A stretch of DNA of 64,000 nucleotides. Source: LMUY01 sp965198895. Its GTDB lineage: Bacteria; Pseudomonadota; Alphaproteobacteria; Acetobacterales; Acetobacteraceae. The notes beneath the pieces were generated by a model that saw nothing but the letters and a program-made list of their open reading frames with translations, ran no database searches and was not told the DNA's origin. The stretch is from contig OZ240676.1 in assembly GCA_965198895.1 (NCBI GenBank), positions 5,208,001 to 5,272,000 of the forward strand, written 5' to 3'. Below are positions 31,909-39,934 of the stretch, in pieces. A program made the translations under genes and the position numbers. Each line of letters opens with the position of its first letter. Position 1 is the stretch's first letter.

Positions 31909-33081
31909 TTAGGCGGCTGGGCGAGCGCTGTGCCCCGCCACCAGGTCCGCCGCAATCTTGCGGCCCGTCGTGTCAAGCGCCATGACCTCGTCCAGCGACC
32001 CGGCGGGCGGCGTTCCCATCCGGTCCAGCACGGCCTCCACGATCCCGGCGATGGCCAGGAAGCCGATCCGGCGGCCCAAAAACGCCTCGACCGCCACTTC
32101 GTTGGCCGCGTTCAAAATGGTGGGTGCGCCACCCCCGGCCCGCAAGGCGTCCCGCGCCAGCCGCAGGGCTGGGAAACGGACGGTATCGGGCTCGGCAAAA
32201 TCCAACCGGGCGACGGCGGCAAGGTCGAGCCGGGGCGAGGCCGTGACCAACCGCTCCGGCCAGGCGAGCGCGTGGGCGATCGGGATACGCATGTCCGGGC
32301 TGCCCAGCTGGGCCAGGACGCTGCCGTCGCTGTAGCAGACCATGCCGTGCACCACGGATTGCGGATGGATCAGCACGTCCACCTTACTCTCCGGCAGATC
32401 GAACAGGCGCGCGGCCTCGATCAATTCCAGGCCCTTGTTGAACATGGTGGCCGAATCGATGCTGATCTTGCTGCCCATGGACCACACCGGGTGGCGCAGG
32501 GCGGCCTCCGGCGTCGCGGCTTGCATCTCGGCCATCGTGGCGGTGCGGAACGGACCACCGGATGCCGTCAGGATGATCTTCTCCACCGCCCGGCCGTTGT
32601 TCTCGGCCATCGCCTGGAAGATCGCGTTGTGCTCCGAATCGACCGGCAGCAGCGTCGCCCCGGCGTCACGCACAGCCTGCAGCATCAGCTCGCCGGCACA
32701 GACCAGCGCTTCCTTGTTGGCGAAGGCGATTGCGCCGCCGTGGCGGATCGCAGCCAGGGTGGAGGGCAGCCCGGCCGCCCCGGTGATCGCCGCCATGGTC
32801 CAATCCACCGGGATCGCCGCGGCTTCGGTCACGGCGTTGGGCCCGCAAGCCGTCCGGATCGCGGGGTGGGCGGACAGTGCCTCCTTCAACGTGGCGAACT
32901 GCGCCGGGTCGCTGATGACGGCAAGTTCGGCGCCGAGGGCGATGGCCTGCTGGGCCAGCAACGTGGCGTTGCGCCCGGCGGCGAGGCAGCGCACCTGGTA
33001 ACGGTCGCGATGGGCGAGCAGCAGGTCGATGGTGCTGCACCCGACACTGCCGGTGCTGCCGAGGATGGTGACGCTTCTCAT
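31909..33081 (-). CDS. dxr: 1-deoxy-D-xylulose 5-phosphate reductoisomerase
   Basis: A 390-residue NADPH enzyme making 2-C-methyl-D-erythritol 4-phosphate, the committed step of non-mevalonate isoprenoid synthesis. It shows the dinucleotide-binding GSTGSVGCSTIDLL at residues 8-21, metal and substrate residues in VDSEHNAIFQ, LTASGGPFR, SMGSKISIDSATMFNKGLE and HPQSVVHGMV, and a C-terminal helical domain ending AADLVAGH. Its start overlaps the cdsA stop by 4 bases. It supplies precursor for uppS two genes upstream. Confidence 0.95.
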   Translation of the reverse strand: MRSVTILGSTGSVGCSTIDLLLAHRDRYQVRCLAAGRNATLLAQQAIALGAELAVISDPAQFATLKEALSAHPAIRTACGPNAVTEAAAIPVDWTMAAITGAAGLPSTLAAIRHGGAIAFANKEALVCAGELMLQAVRDAGATLLPVDSEHNAIFQAMAENNGRAVEKIILTASGGPFRTATMAEMQAATPEAALRHPVWSMGSKISIDSATMFNKGLELIEAARLFDLPESKVDVLIHPQSVVHGMVCYSDGSVLAQLGSPDMRIPIAHALAWPERLVTASPRLDLAAVARLDFAEPDTVRFPALRLARDALRAGGGAPTILNAANEVAVEAFLGRRIGFLAIAGIVEAVLDRMGTPPAGSLDEVMALDTTGRKIAADLVAGHSARPAA

Positions 33082-33755
33082 GGCGCAGCCAGTTTGGCAG
33101 TGGTGACCAGCAGGACGAAGCCGGCGACGATCGCAGCCGCCATCAACCCGTCCAAACGGTCGAGCAACCCGCCATGACCCGGCACCAACCGCCCGGAATC
33201 CTTAACGTTGTAGGCCCGCTTGAGCGCGCTCTCGCCGAGATCGCCGAGCTGCGATGCAATGCCCAGCACCGCCGCCAACGCCGTCGACTGCAAACTCACC
33301 ATGCCCGACACGACTGCTCCACCAATGATCGCTGCCACGAGACCCCCCACGGCACCGCTCCAGGTCTTACCCGGCGAGACCCGTGGCGCCAAACGCGGCC
33401 CCCCGACCAGGCGGCCGACAACATACGCGCCGATGTCGCTGCACCAAACGATCGCCAGTAGGATGTAGATCGCCCGCGCGCCATCGATGCCACGCCAGAA
33501 CCACAGCGAACCGAGCGCGACCGCGGCGTAGAGCATGCCCAAAACGAGCGGCACGGGGCGCCAGCGGCACATGGTCCCCCACTCCCACATCACACCGGCG
33601 AACCCTGCCAACAGCATGATGGTATAGAGCGAGCTGCCGAACCAGACGCAGAACAGGGCCAAGGGCGCCAGCACCGCCGCCGATATCACCCGCAGCCGCA
33701 GATCCGCCCAGCGAGTCGCGCGCTCAGCCAGGGCGAGCCCCGAACCGCCGCTCAC
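33078..33755 (-). CDS. cdsA: Phosphatidate cytidylyltransferase
   Basis: A 225-residue integral membrane enzyme making CDP-diacylglycerol. Several transmembrane helices (VISAAVLAPLALFCVWFGSS, TIMLLAGFAGVMWEW) precede the signature SPGKTWSGAVGG...SQLGDLGESALKRAYNVKDS and GHGGLLDRLDGL with the metal-binding Asp residues. The start GTG 33755 (MSGGSGLALAERATRW) is preferred because the longer frame lies inside uppS; it overlaps the uppS 3' end by 32 bases. Slightly short but complete. Confidence 0.9.
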   Translation of the reverse strand: MSGGSGLALAERATRWADLRLRVISAAVLAPLALFCVWFGSSLYTIMLLAGFAGVMWEWGTMCRWRPVPLVLGMLYAAVALGSLWFWRGIDGARAIYILLAIVWCSDIGAYVVGRLVGGPRLAPRVSPGKTWSGAVGGLVAAIIGGAVVSGMVSLQSTALAAVLGIASQLGDLGESALKRAYNVKDSGRLVPGHGGLLDRLDGLMAAAIVAGFVLLVTTAKLAAP

Positions 33756-34470
33756 GCCGGGCGAACTCAGCCAGCGCCGCGCCGAACTGGGCGGGGCCGA
33801 AATCGGGCCATAGCACGTCGGTGAAGACCAGCTCGGCATAGGCGGACTGCCACAGCAGGAAGTTGCTCAGCCGGTGCTCGCCACTGGTACGGATCACCAG
33901 GTCGGGGTCGGGCATGCCGGACGTGGCGAGGAAGCTGGCGAACATCGTCTCGTCGATGGCCGCCGGGTCGAGCACACCGGCCAGAACCGCCTCGGCGACC
34001 CGCCGCGCGGCGGCAGCGATCTCGGCCCGCGCGCCGTAGGACAGTGCCACGTTCAGGTTGAGCCGGGTGTTGGCCGACGTCTCACGTTCGGCGCGGTCCA
34101 GGTCGGCGCAGATGTCGGCGTCGAACCGCGTCCGGTCGCCGATGACGCGCAACCGCACGCCTTGCGCCTTCAACTCTGCGAGTTCCTGCCGGATGTAGTT
34201 GCGCAGCAGCCCCGTGAGATCGAGCACCTCGGAGGGGGGCCGGCTCCAGTTTTCGCTGCTGAAGGCGTATAGCGTGAGCCAACTGACCCCGGCCTGTGCC
34301 GCGGCCTCGATAGTGCGGCGGACGGCTTGGGCGCCAGCACGGTGCCCGGCAACGCGCGGCAGCCCGCGCGAGGCTGCCCAGCGGCCGTTGCCGTCCATGA
34401 TGATGGCGACATGGGTGGGCAGCGACGAACCGCCGACATCCGGCACCAGGCGGCTGGGCTGCACGTTCAC
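33724..34470 (-). CDS. uppS: Isoprenyl transferase (undecaprenyl diphosphate synthase)
   Basis: A 248-residue cis-prenyltransferase producing the C55 lipid carrier for cell-wall and O-antigen synthesis. The catalytic Asp lies in AIIMDGNGRWAASRGLP near residue 26; GHRAGAQAVRRTIEAAA, LTLYAFSSENWSRP, and the C-terminal DLVIRTSGEHRLSNFLLWQS and AYAELVFTDVLWPDF are all present. It lies 21 bases after frr and overlaps cdsA. Confidence 0.95.
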   Translation of the reverse strand: MNVQPSRLVPDVGGSSLPTHVAIIMDGNGRWAASRGLPRVAGHRAGAQAVRRTIEAAAQAGVSWLTLYAFSSENWSRPPSEVLDLTGLLRNYIRQELAELKAQGVRLRVIGDRTRFDADICADLDRAERETSANTRLNLNVALSYGARAEIAAAARRVAEAVLAGVLDPAAIDETMFASFLATSGMPDPDLVIRTSGEHRLSNFLLWQSAYAELVFTDVLWPDFGPAQFGAALAEFARRERRFGARPG

Positions 34471-34491
34471 CCGAGATCCCTTTCCCAGCCG

Positions 34492-35058
34492 CTAAACCTG
34501 TTTGATCTCGCGTTCTTTCTCGACGAGCGACTCGTCGATGCGTTTGATATACGAATCGGTCAGTTTCTGCACTTCGTCGGACCAGGTCTTGGCCTCGTCC
34601 TCGCCCACGACGTGCTTCTTCTCGGCGGCCTTGATTTGCTCCATGCCGTCCCGCCGCACGCCGCGCACCGCGACCCGCGCGCCCTCGCCGTAGCGGCCAG
34701 CGGCCTTCGCCAACTCGGTCCGGCGTTCGGCGGTCAGCTGCGGGATGGGCACGCGCACCGTCTGCCCGTCGGACGCCGGGTTCAGCCCAAGGCCCGAGTC
34801 GCGGATCGCGCGTTCCACAGCCCCCACGAGCGTCTTGTCCCAGACCTGCACCGTCAGCATGCGCGACTCGGGTACGCCGATCGTGCCGACCTGCGTTATC
34901 GGCACTTCCGAGCCATAGGCCTCGACCTTAACCGGCTCGAGCAGGCCCGGGCTGGCACGGCCCGTCCGCAGCCCGGCGAAATCGCGGCGCAAGGTTTCCA
35001 TCGCGCCGTCCATGCGGCGAGTCAGGTCGGTTTTCAAAGACGGGAGATCGGTGGCCAC
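34492..35058 (-). CDS. frr: Ribosome recycling factor
   Basis: A 188-residue tRNA-mimic protein that splits post-termination ribosomes with EF-G. The RRF three-helix bundle is recognised from LRTGRASPGLLEPVKVEAYG, TIGVPESRMLTVQVWDK, GLNPASDGQTVRVPIPQLT, and the C-terminal TDSYIKRIDESLVEKEREI. I start at GTG 35058 (MATDLPSLKTDLTRRMDGAM), which gives the family length; upstream open frame is pyrH antisense-phase noise. Lies 29 bases after pyrH. Confidence 0.94.
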   Translation of the reverse strand: MATDLPSLKTDLTRRMDGAMETLRRDFAGLRTGRASPGLLEPVKVEAYGSEVPITQVGTIGVPESRMLTVQVWDKTLVGAVERAIRDSGLGLNPASDGQTVRVPIPQLTAERRTELAKAAGRYGEGARVAVRGVRRDGMEQIKAAEKKHVVGEDEAKTWSDEVQKLTDSYIKRIDESLVEKEREIKQV

Positions 35059-35087
35059 GGAATACCTCGTTGAGCCAGGGCGGCTAT

Positions 35088-35813
35088 CTAGGATTTTTCG
35101 ATGATAGTGGTGAAGGCGCCCTCGCCACGCATCACCTGTGCGAACGCGCCGGCGGCGTGAATGTTGAAGACCACGATGGGCAGCCCGTTCTCGCGCGCCA
35201 CGCTGATGGCGGCGGCGTCCATGACGGCCAGGTCGCGGGCCAGCACGTCGTGGTAGGTCAGTTCCTGGTAGCGTTCGGCGTCCGGATGCTTGCGCGGGTC
35301 GGCGGCATAGACGCCGTCCACCTGGGTGCCTTTCAGCAGCAGGTCGCAGCCCATCTCCACGGCGCGCAGGGCGGCGGCGGTGTCGGTGGTGAAGAACGGG
35401 TTGCCGGTGCCGGCGGCGAAGATCACCACCCTGCCCTTCTCCATGTGGCGCATCGCGCGGCGCCGGATGTATGGTTCGCACACGCTGGCCATGGGGATGG
35501 CGGACAGCACGCGGGTCGGCACGCCGATCTTCTCGAGCGCGTTCTGCATGCCGAGCGCGTTCATCACGGTGGCGATCATGCCCATGTAGTCGGCCTGGGC
35601 GCGGTCCATGCCGCGCGCGGCGGCCGAGATACCGCGGAAGATGTTGCCGCCGCCGATCACCAGGCACACTTCATGGCCCTGTGCCGTGACCGAACCGACA
35701 TCCGTTGCGATCTGCAACAAGGTGTCCGCGTCCATCCCGTAGTCGCGCTTACCCATCAGGGCCTCACCCGACACTTTCAGCAGCACCCGCTTATGGGCCG
35801 ACTCGGCGCTCAT
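35088..35813 (-). CDS. pyrH: Uridylate kinase
   Basis: A 241-residue UMP kinase of the amino-acid-kinase fold. KRVLLKVSGEALMG at the N-terminus, VIGGGNIFRG, FFTTDTAAALRAVEMGCDLL (UMP-binding), LKGTQVDGVYAADP and a C-terminal GTTI-like motif are present. Normally pyrH follows rpsB and tsf; here those genes are absent and the upstream space contains palindromes and an actP remnant, a rearranged neighbourhood. Start ATG 35813. Confidence 0.95.
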   Translation of the reverse strand: MSAESAHKRVLLKVSGEALMGKRDYGMDADTLLQIATDVGSVTAQGHEVCLVIGGGNIFRGISAAARGMDRAQADYMGMIATVMNALGMQNALEKIGVPTRVLSAIPMASVCEPYIRRRAMRHMEKGRVVIFAAGTGNPFFTTDTAAALRAVEMGCDLLLKGTQVDGVYAADPRKHPDAERYQELTYHDVLARDLAVMDAAAISVARENGLPIVVFNIHAAGAFAQVMRGEGAFTTIIEKS

Positions 35814-35892
35814 TGTGTTCCTTGCGGTGCGGGTTGCGGAGCGGGGCGCACCCTAATGTCACAGAGTGTCTCTCACAAGCTAATCCCGCGCA

Positions 35893-35926
35893 GCAAGAGG
35901 GGGCACCGCGCGGTGCCCCCTCTTGC
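35893..35926. repeat. Perfect 34-bp palindrome
   Basis: The sequence from GCAAGAGGGGGCACCGC to its exact reverse complement forms a loop-free palindrome of 17-bp arms. It lies 80 bp upstream of pyrH and just downstream of the actP remnant. In RNA it would fold into a strong hairpin; no T-run follows, so an intrinsic terminator is doubtful. A REP-like unit starts at the next base. Confidence 0.85.
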
Positions 35927-35954
35927 GTAGTCGGGTGAGCTTCAGCCCACCTAC
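35927..35954. repeat. REP-like unit with GTAG at both ends
   Basis: GTAG, then a hairpin around GGGTGAGCTTCAGCCCACC, then CTAC. The inner sequence GCTTCAGCCCACC is shared with the element at 39870-39926. Confidence 0.55.
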
Positions 35955-35963
35955 GCCCTTCTC

Positions 35964-36205
35964 TCAGTGGGCGACGGCGCCCTCCGCACCGATCCCGGTC
36001 TGGGCACGGATGTATTGCGCCTCGAACCGATCCTCCTCGATGGTCGCCTGTGCGCTGTGATCCATCACCGACACCACCCAGCAGGCCACGAAGGCGAGCG
36101 GCTTCGAGAAGATCGCCGGGGCGTTGTAGGGGAAGATCCCCGCCGGGAACCCCAACCCGTCGTGCCAGATGGACGGGCGCAGCACGGTCAGCACAAAGGC
36201 CGTCC
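35964..36205 (-). pseudogene. actP: Acetate/solute:sodium symporter (ActP) C-terminal remnant
   Basis: About 78 codons read AFVLTVLRPSIWHDGLGF, then GIFPYNAPAIFSKPLAFVA, VVSVMDHSAQATIEEDRFEA and QYIRAQTGIGAEGAVAH. This is the last transmembrane helix and cytoplasmic tail of the ActP/YjcG sodium:solute symporter. The rest of the roughly 550-residue protein is missing; upstream of about 36205 the frame meets a TAA and unrelated sequence. The normal stop is preserved. No RBS or start is credible, so a deletion remnant. Confidence 0.75.
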
Positions 36206-36274
36206 GGCATTACGTCTGCGTTTTCGCACCGGCTTTTCAAGCACTTAGCGTGCGGAATAATCCGAACGACGGAC

Positions 36275-36853
36275 TTAGACGTATTTCAGCATCACGAAGC
36301 CGAGCACGGCTGCCAAAGCACTCGCCGCCAGCACCAAAGGCAGCCGGCGATCGATGAACACGCGGGCCTGCTCGCCGAAGTATTTCAGCAGCACGGCCCA
36401 CAGCAGGAAGCGCGCGCCGCGGGTGACGACGCTGGCGACCACGAAGGTCAGGAAAGGGAATTGCGCCGCGCCGGAGGCGATCGTGATGATCTTGTAGGGG
36501 ATCGGCAACAGGCCCTTGACCAGGATGATATACAGGCCGAACTGGCGAAACCGCTCCTGGAATGCGGCATACGCATCCTCGTAATGGTAGAAGTGCAACA
36601 AGGGCTGCGCCACCTGCGTAAACAGCGCGTATCCGATCCAGTAGCCAAGCATCCCGCCCACGACACTGGCGACCGTGCAGATCAGGGCGTATCGCACGGC
36701 CCGGTCCGGCCGGGACAACGCCATCGGGATCAGCAGCGCATCGGGCGGCACCGGGAAGAAGCTGCTCTCGGCGAATGCGACCACCGCCAGCCATAGCGGC
36801 GCGTACCGGCTGGCCGCCAGCCGCAGGACCCGGTGATACAAACGATGCAACAT
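36275..36853 (-). CDS. VTT/DedA-type (YqaA-like) membrane protein
   Basis: A 192-residue inner-membrane protein. The VTT (SNARE-associated/DedA) core reads AFAESSFFPVPPDALLIPMA, then SVVGGMLGYWIGYALF, and a re-entrant motif LVKGLLPIPYKIITIASGAA; four to five hydrophobic segments in total. YqaA-like proteins of this type are related to lipid carrier flippases such as DedA/UptA, but the exact substrate is unknown. I start at ATG 36853 (MLHRLYHRVL); an in-frame ATG at 36889 is possible. Divergent from a secreted protein gene at 36970. Confidence 0.8.
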   Translation of the reverse strand: MLHRLYHRVLRLAASRYAPLWLAVVAFAESSFFPVPPDALLIPMALSRPDRAVRYALICTVASVVGGMLGYWIGYALFTQVAQPLLHFYHYEDAYAAFQERFRQFGLYIILVKGLLPIPYKIITIASGAAQFPFLTFVVASVVTRGARFLLWAVLLKYFGEQARVFIDRRLPLVLAASALAAVLGFVMLKYV

Positions 36854-36969
36854 ACAGCATGCCATGCCATGCCCGACCCGCGGGTTCAACGCGCCAGCGA
36901 CTGGCAGGCCGGTCGACAGCAGCCGCCCGCGCCCGCTATGCAGCGTCCACTCCCGAACCGAGGTTCAGT

Positions 36970-37449
36970 ATGCGCCGCCTTGCTGCCATTTTGCTGTTGT
37001 CGGCCTTGTCCGCGGCCGTTGCCGCTCTTACCCCCGTGGCCGCAAACGCCCAGAGCCGGCCGAGGCGGGCCCCCGAGCCGGTGTCCCGGCCCGCCGGCCC
37101 GCCCCACGCGTGGCTGTTCGGCACCTGGACAGGCGGGCTGTTTCCCGTGCTGGACGGCATGGTGGAGCAGGACTGCCACACCCAGCCGACGGTCGTGTTC
37201 GCGCAGGACGTGGTGGGCCACGCCAGCCTGACCGGAACGGGGTTGACCCGCCGGGTCATCGAAACGGTTCGCACGACCCCGGCCGGCGCAGAATTCCGCT
37301 TCGCGCCGGACGCCGAGGACACCGGCGCATTCGGCTGCGAGGACACCAACGAGTTGCATGTCGCGCGGGAAACCAACAACACGATCAACTTCCCGCACTG
37401 CGCCGGCTTCCCCTACCCGCTGGAGCGCTGCCCTACGCCGGGCCGATGA
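36970..37449 (+). CDS. Secreted hypothetical protein
   Basis: A 159-residue protein with signal peptide MRRLAAILLLSALSAAVAAL cleaved near ANAQS. The mature part reads HAWLFGTWTGGLFPVLDGM, then EQDCHTQPTVVFAQDVV and ELHVARETNNTINFPHCAGF, with four to five cysteines that could form disulfides. The WLFGTWTGG start and beta-rich pattern resemble small periplasmic lipocalin-like or DUF-type proteins of Acetobacteraceae, but I cannot assign a family. Start ATG 36970. Confidence 0.6.
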   Translation: MRRLAAILLLSALSAAVAALTPVAANAQSRPRRAPEPVSRPAGPPHAWLFGTWTGGLFPVLDGMVEQDCHTQPTVVFAQDVVGHASLTGTGLTRRVIETVRTTPAGAEFRFAPDAEDTGAFGCEDTNELHVARETNNTINFPHCAGFPYPLERCPTPGR

Positions 37450-37524
37450 AGGCTCGCCACGCCCGCCGCCACCGGTGCGGCGGCTGAGTTGCGGCTTTCC
37501 CTGGGATCCGCTATCGCCGCGCCA

Positions 37525-38373
37525 ATGTCACGCTTGGCGCAAACTGCCGAACCGTCTTTGGACCTGAAGGCGAACGTAGAATCCGCCGTCCGGCGCGTCT
37601 TCGCCATTCGGGACCTGCAGGAAGGGCTGTCCCAGTGGCGGCTCGGCACGACGCTCGGCTGGCTGGACATAAAGCTGCGCTACCGCGGTTCCGTTATCGG
37701 ACCATTCTGGCTGACGCTGTCGACCGCCGTGATGGTGATCGCGATGGGCGTGCTGTATGCCGAGCTCTTCCACATGGAATTGCACGACTACATGCCGTTC
37801 CTGGCACTTTCACTCGTCCTGTGGAATGCCCTCAGTGCAATGGTCGGCGATGCTTGCGTCTGCTTCACCTCCGCCGAGGGGATGATCCGGGCGGTGCGAA
37901 TGCCATTCACGATTTACGCCGTTCGTGCGGTGGTGCGGAATGGCTTGGTGCTTGGCCACAACATCGTCGTGATCCTGGGCGTCTTCCTGTTTTTCGATGT
38001 CTGGCCCGGTGGCATCGCGGTGCAGAGCTTGCTCGGGATGTGTTTCTGGGTCGTCGACTCGATCGCGATTTGCCTGCTGCTCGGCACCATATGCGCCCGC
38101 TTCCGCGACATCGCACCGATCGTCGGCAGCGTCATGCAGATCGCCTTCTTCGTCACCCCGATCATCTGGCGCAAGGACTCGCTGGGGGAAGGCGCCGTCT
38201 GGCTGTTCCTCAACCCATTCTATTGCTTGCTGACGGTTGTGCGCGAGCCACTGCTGAACCAGCATCCAGGGATCTACAACTGGATCGCGCTCTGCGTCTG
38301 GAGCGCGCTGTTGTGCGTTGGGGCGTGGGTGATGTTTGCACGCACCCGCTCGCGGATTGCCTTTTGGGTCTAG
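37525..38373 (+). CDS. ABC-2 type permease (polysaccharide/polyol phosphate export type)
   Basis: A 282-residue membrane permease with six predicted helices. The pattern LGWLDIKLRYRGSVIGPFWL near residue 50 is typical of Wzm/KpsM/TagG permeases, followed by TLSTAVMVIAMGVLYAELF, ICLLLGTICARFRDIAPIVG, then VTPIIWRKD and LNPFYCLLTVVREPLL. The partner ATPase (Wzt/KpsT type) is not next to it. It is 42 bases upstream of hldE, suggesting a role in exporting a heptose-containing or related surface glycan. Start ATG 37525. Confidence 0.85.
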   Translation: MSRLAQTAEPSLDLKANVESAVRRVFAIRDLQEGLSQWRLGTTLGWLDIKLRYRGSVIGPFWLTLSTAVMVIAMGVLYAELFHMELHDYMPFLALSLVLWNALSAMVGDACVCFTSAEGMIRAVRMPFTIYAVRAVVRNGLVLGHNIVVILGVFLFFDVWPGGIAVQSLLGMCFWVVDSIAICLLLGTICARFRDIAPIVGSVMQIAFFVTPIIWRKDSLGEGAVWLFLNPFYCLLTVVREPLLNQHPGIYNWIALCVWSALLCVGAWVMFARTRSRIAFWV

Positions 38374-38415
38374 AACTGGCCTGAGGCGGTCCGGGCAGAT
38401 CGAGAGGCGCACCGC

Positions 38416-39873
38416 ATGGATTTCACCAACGTCGTCGTCCTCTGCATCGGTGACGTCATGCTCGACCGTTTCGTGCATGGCGAGATCGAGCGGATCTCCC
38501 CCGAGGCGCCGATCCCCATCATCCGGCTCACCCGGACGGAGGAGATGCTGGGCGGTGCCGGCAACGTCGCGCACAACATCGCAACCCTCGGCGGGCAGGC
38601 CTTGCTGCTCGGCCTGGTCGGCGACGACGGCTCGGGCGACACCCTGCAGCGGCTGGGCACCCACATCCCCGGCATCGAGCCGCACTACGTCCGCACCGGG
38701 CATCGGCCCACCATCTGCAAGACCCGGTTCATCGCCTCCCGCCAGCAGGTCGTTCGTGCCGACGAGGAGAGCCGCCTCCCCTTGCAGCCGGAGGAGGAGG
38801 CCGGCTTGCTCGCGGCCGTCGACGCAGAGATCGGGCGGGCGGCGGCCGTCATCCTGTCCGACTACGGCAAGGGTGTTCTGGCGCCGGCGCTGATCGCCCA
38901 CGTCATGCGCGCGGCACAGGCGCGCGGGATCGGCGTGTTCGTCGATCCCAAATCTGACGATTTCAGACGCTACCGGGGCGCCACCTGCATCACCCCGAAC
39001 CTCAAGGAACTGTCGCTCGCCGCCGGGCTGCCGGTCGCCGACGAAGCCGGCGTCGAGTTGGCCGCCCGCAAGGTCATGGCGGACGCGGAGGCGAGCGCCA
39101 TCCTGGCCACGCGTTCGGAGCGTGGCATGGTGCTGGTGCAGCGCGACGGGCCGTCGCACTCGGTGCCGGCCCTGGCGCGCGAAGTGTTCGACGTCTCCGG
39201 CGCAGGCGACACGGTGATCGCGTCGCTGACCCTGGCCTATGCGTCCGGGCTGTCGCTCGAGCAGTCCATGCACATCGCCAATGCCGCGGCCGGCGTGGTG
39301 GTCAGCAAGCTTGGCACCGCGACGGCGACGGTCGGCGAGGTGCTGCAGGAACTCGAGAGGCAGGACCACGCATCCGGCCACGAGCTTCCCGGCCTGAACA
39401 GCCTGGCTGCAACCAAAGCCCTGGTGGACCGCTGGCGCCGGCAGGGTCTGCGCGTCGGCTTCACCAATGGCTGCTTCGACATCATCCACCCCGGCCACGT
39501 CGCCCTGCTGAAGGCGGCCCGGTCCGCCTGCGACCGGCTCGTGATCGCGCTGAATACCGATGCCAGCGTGAGCCGCCTGAAGGGTCCAACCCGCCCGATC
39601 AACGACTTGCAGCACCGTGCGCAGGTTATTGCTGCGATCCAGTACGTCGATTGCGTGGTGTCGTTCGACGAACCGACACCGCTCGACTTGATCCAGCAGT
39701 TGCAGCCGGACGTGCTGGTCAAGGGGGCAGACTGGCGGCTGGAGGATGTGGTGGGCGCCGATGTGGTGCATGCGGCGGGTGGCCACGTGCTGCTCGCCAA
39801 GCTGGTGCCGGGTCAATCCACCACGATGGTGGTGGAGCGCATCCGCGCGGCCGGACAGCAACCACCCGCGTAG
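38416..39873 (+). CDS. hldE: Bifunctional heptose 7-phosphate kinase / heptose 1-phosphate adenylyltransferase
   Basis: A 485-residue fusion for ADP-heptose synthesis. The N-terminal ribokinase-like domain (1-325) has LCIGDVMLDRFVHGEIERIS, MLGGAGNVAHNIATLGG, and the catalytic VSGAGDTVIASLTLAYA. The C-terminal nucleotidyltransferase (345-485) has VGFTNGCFDIIHPGHVALL (HxGH) and LVIALNTDASVSRLKG. The product feeds LPS inner-core heptose. The TAG stop is part of the GTAG head of a REP-like element. Preceded by the ABC-2 permease. Confidence 0.95.
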   Translation: MDFTNVVVLCIGDVMLDRFVHGEIERISPEAPIPIIRLTRTEEMLGGAGNVAHNIATLGGQALLLGLVGDDGSGDTLQRLGTHIPGIEPHYVRTGHRPTICKTRFIASRQQVVRADEESRLPLQPEEEAGLLAAVDAEIGRAAAVILSDYGKGVLAPALIAHVMRAAQARGIGVFVDPKSDDFRRYRGATCITPNLKELSLAAGLPVADEAGVELAARKVMADAEASAILATRSERGMVLVQRDGPSHSVPALAREVFDVSGAGDTVIASLTLAYASGLSLEQSMHIANAAAGVVVSKLGTATATVGEVLQELERQDHASGHELPGLNSLAATKALVDRWRRQGLRVGFTNGCFDIIHPGHVALLKAARSACDRLVIALNTDASVSRLKGPTRPINDLQHRAQVIAAIQYVDCVVSFDEPTPLDLIQQLQPDVLVKGADWRLEDVVGADVVHAAGGHVLLAKLVPGQSTTMVVERIRAAGQQPPA

Positions 39874-39926
39874 GGTGGGCTTCAGCCCACCACCTTGCTC
39901 CGGTTCGTGGGCTTAAGCCCGGCTAC
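39870..39926. repeat. REP-like inverted pair at the hldE stop codon
   Basis: GTAG followed by hairpin GGTGGGCTTCAGCCCACC, a spacer, then hairpin CGTGGGCTTAAGCCCG and terminal CTAC. The first GTAG contains the hldE stop (TAG 39871-39873). It fills the convergent gap between hldE and the kinase gene. Confidence 0.65.
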
Positions 39927-39934
39927 TCCGCCGT

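Noticed and set aside
37810..39861. 683-codon minus-strand frame over the ABC permease and hldE
   Set aside because: Low-complexity His/Arg/Asp-rich translation typical of antisense G+C-rich DNA; both plus-strand genes are well supported.
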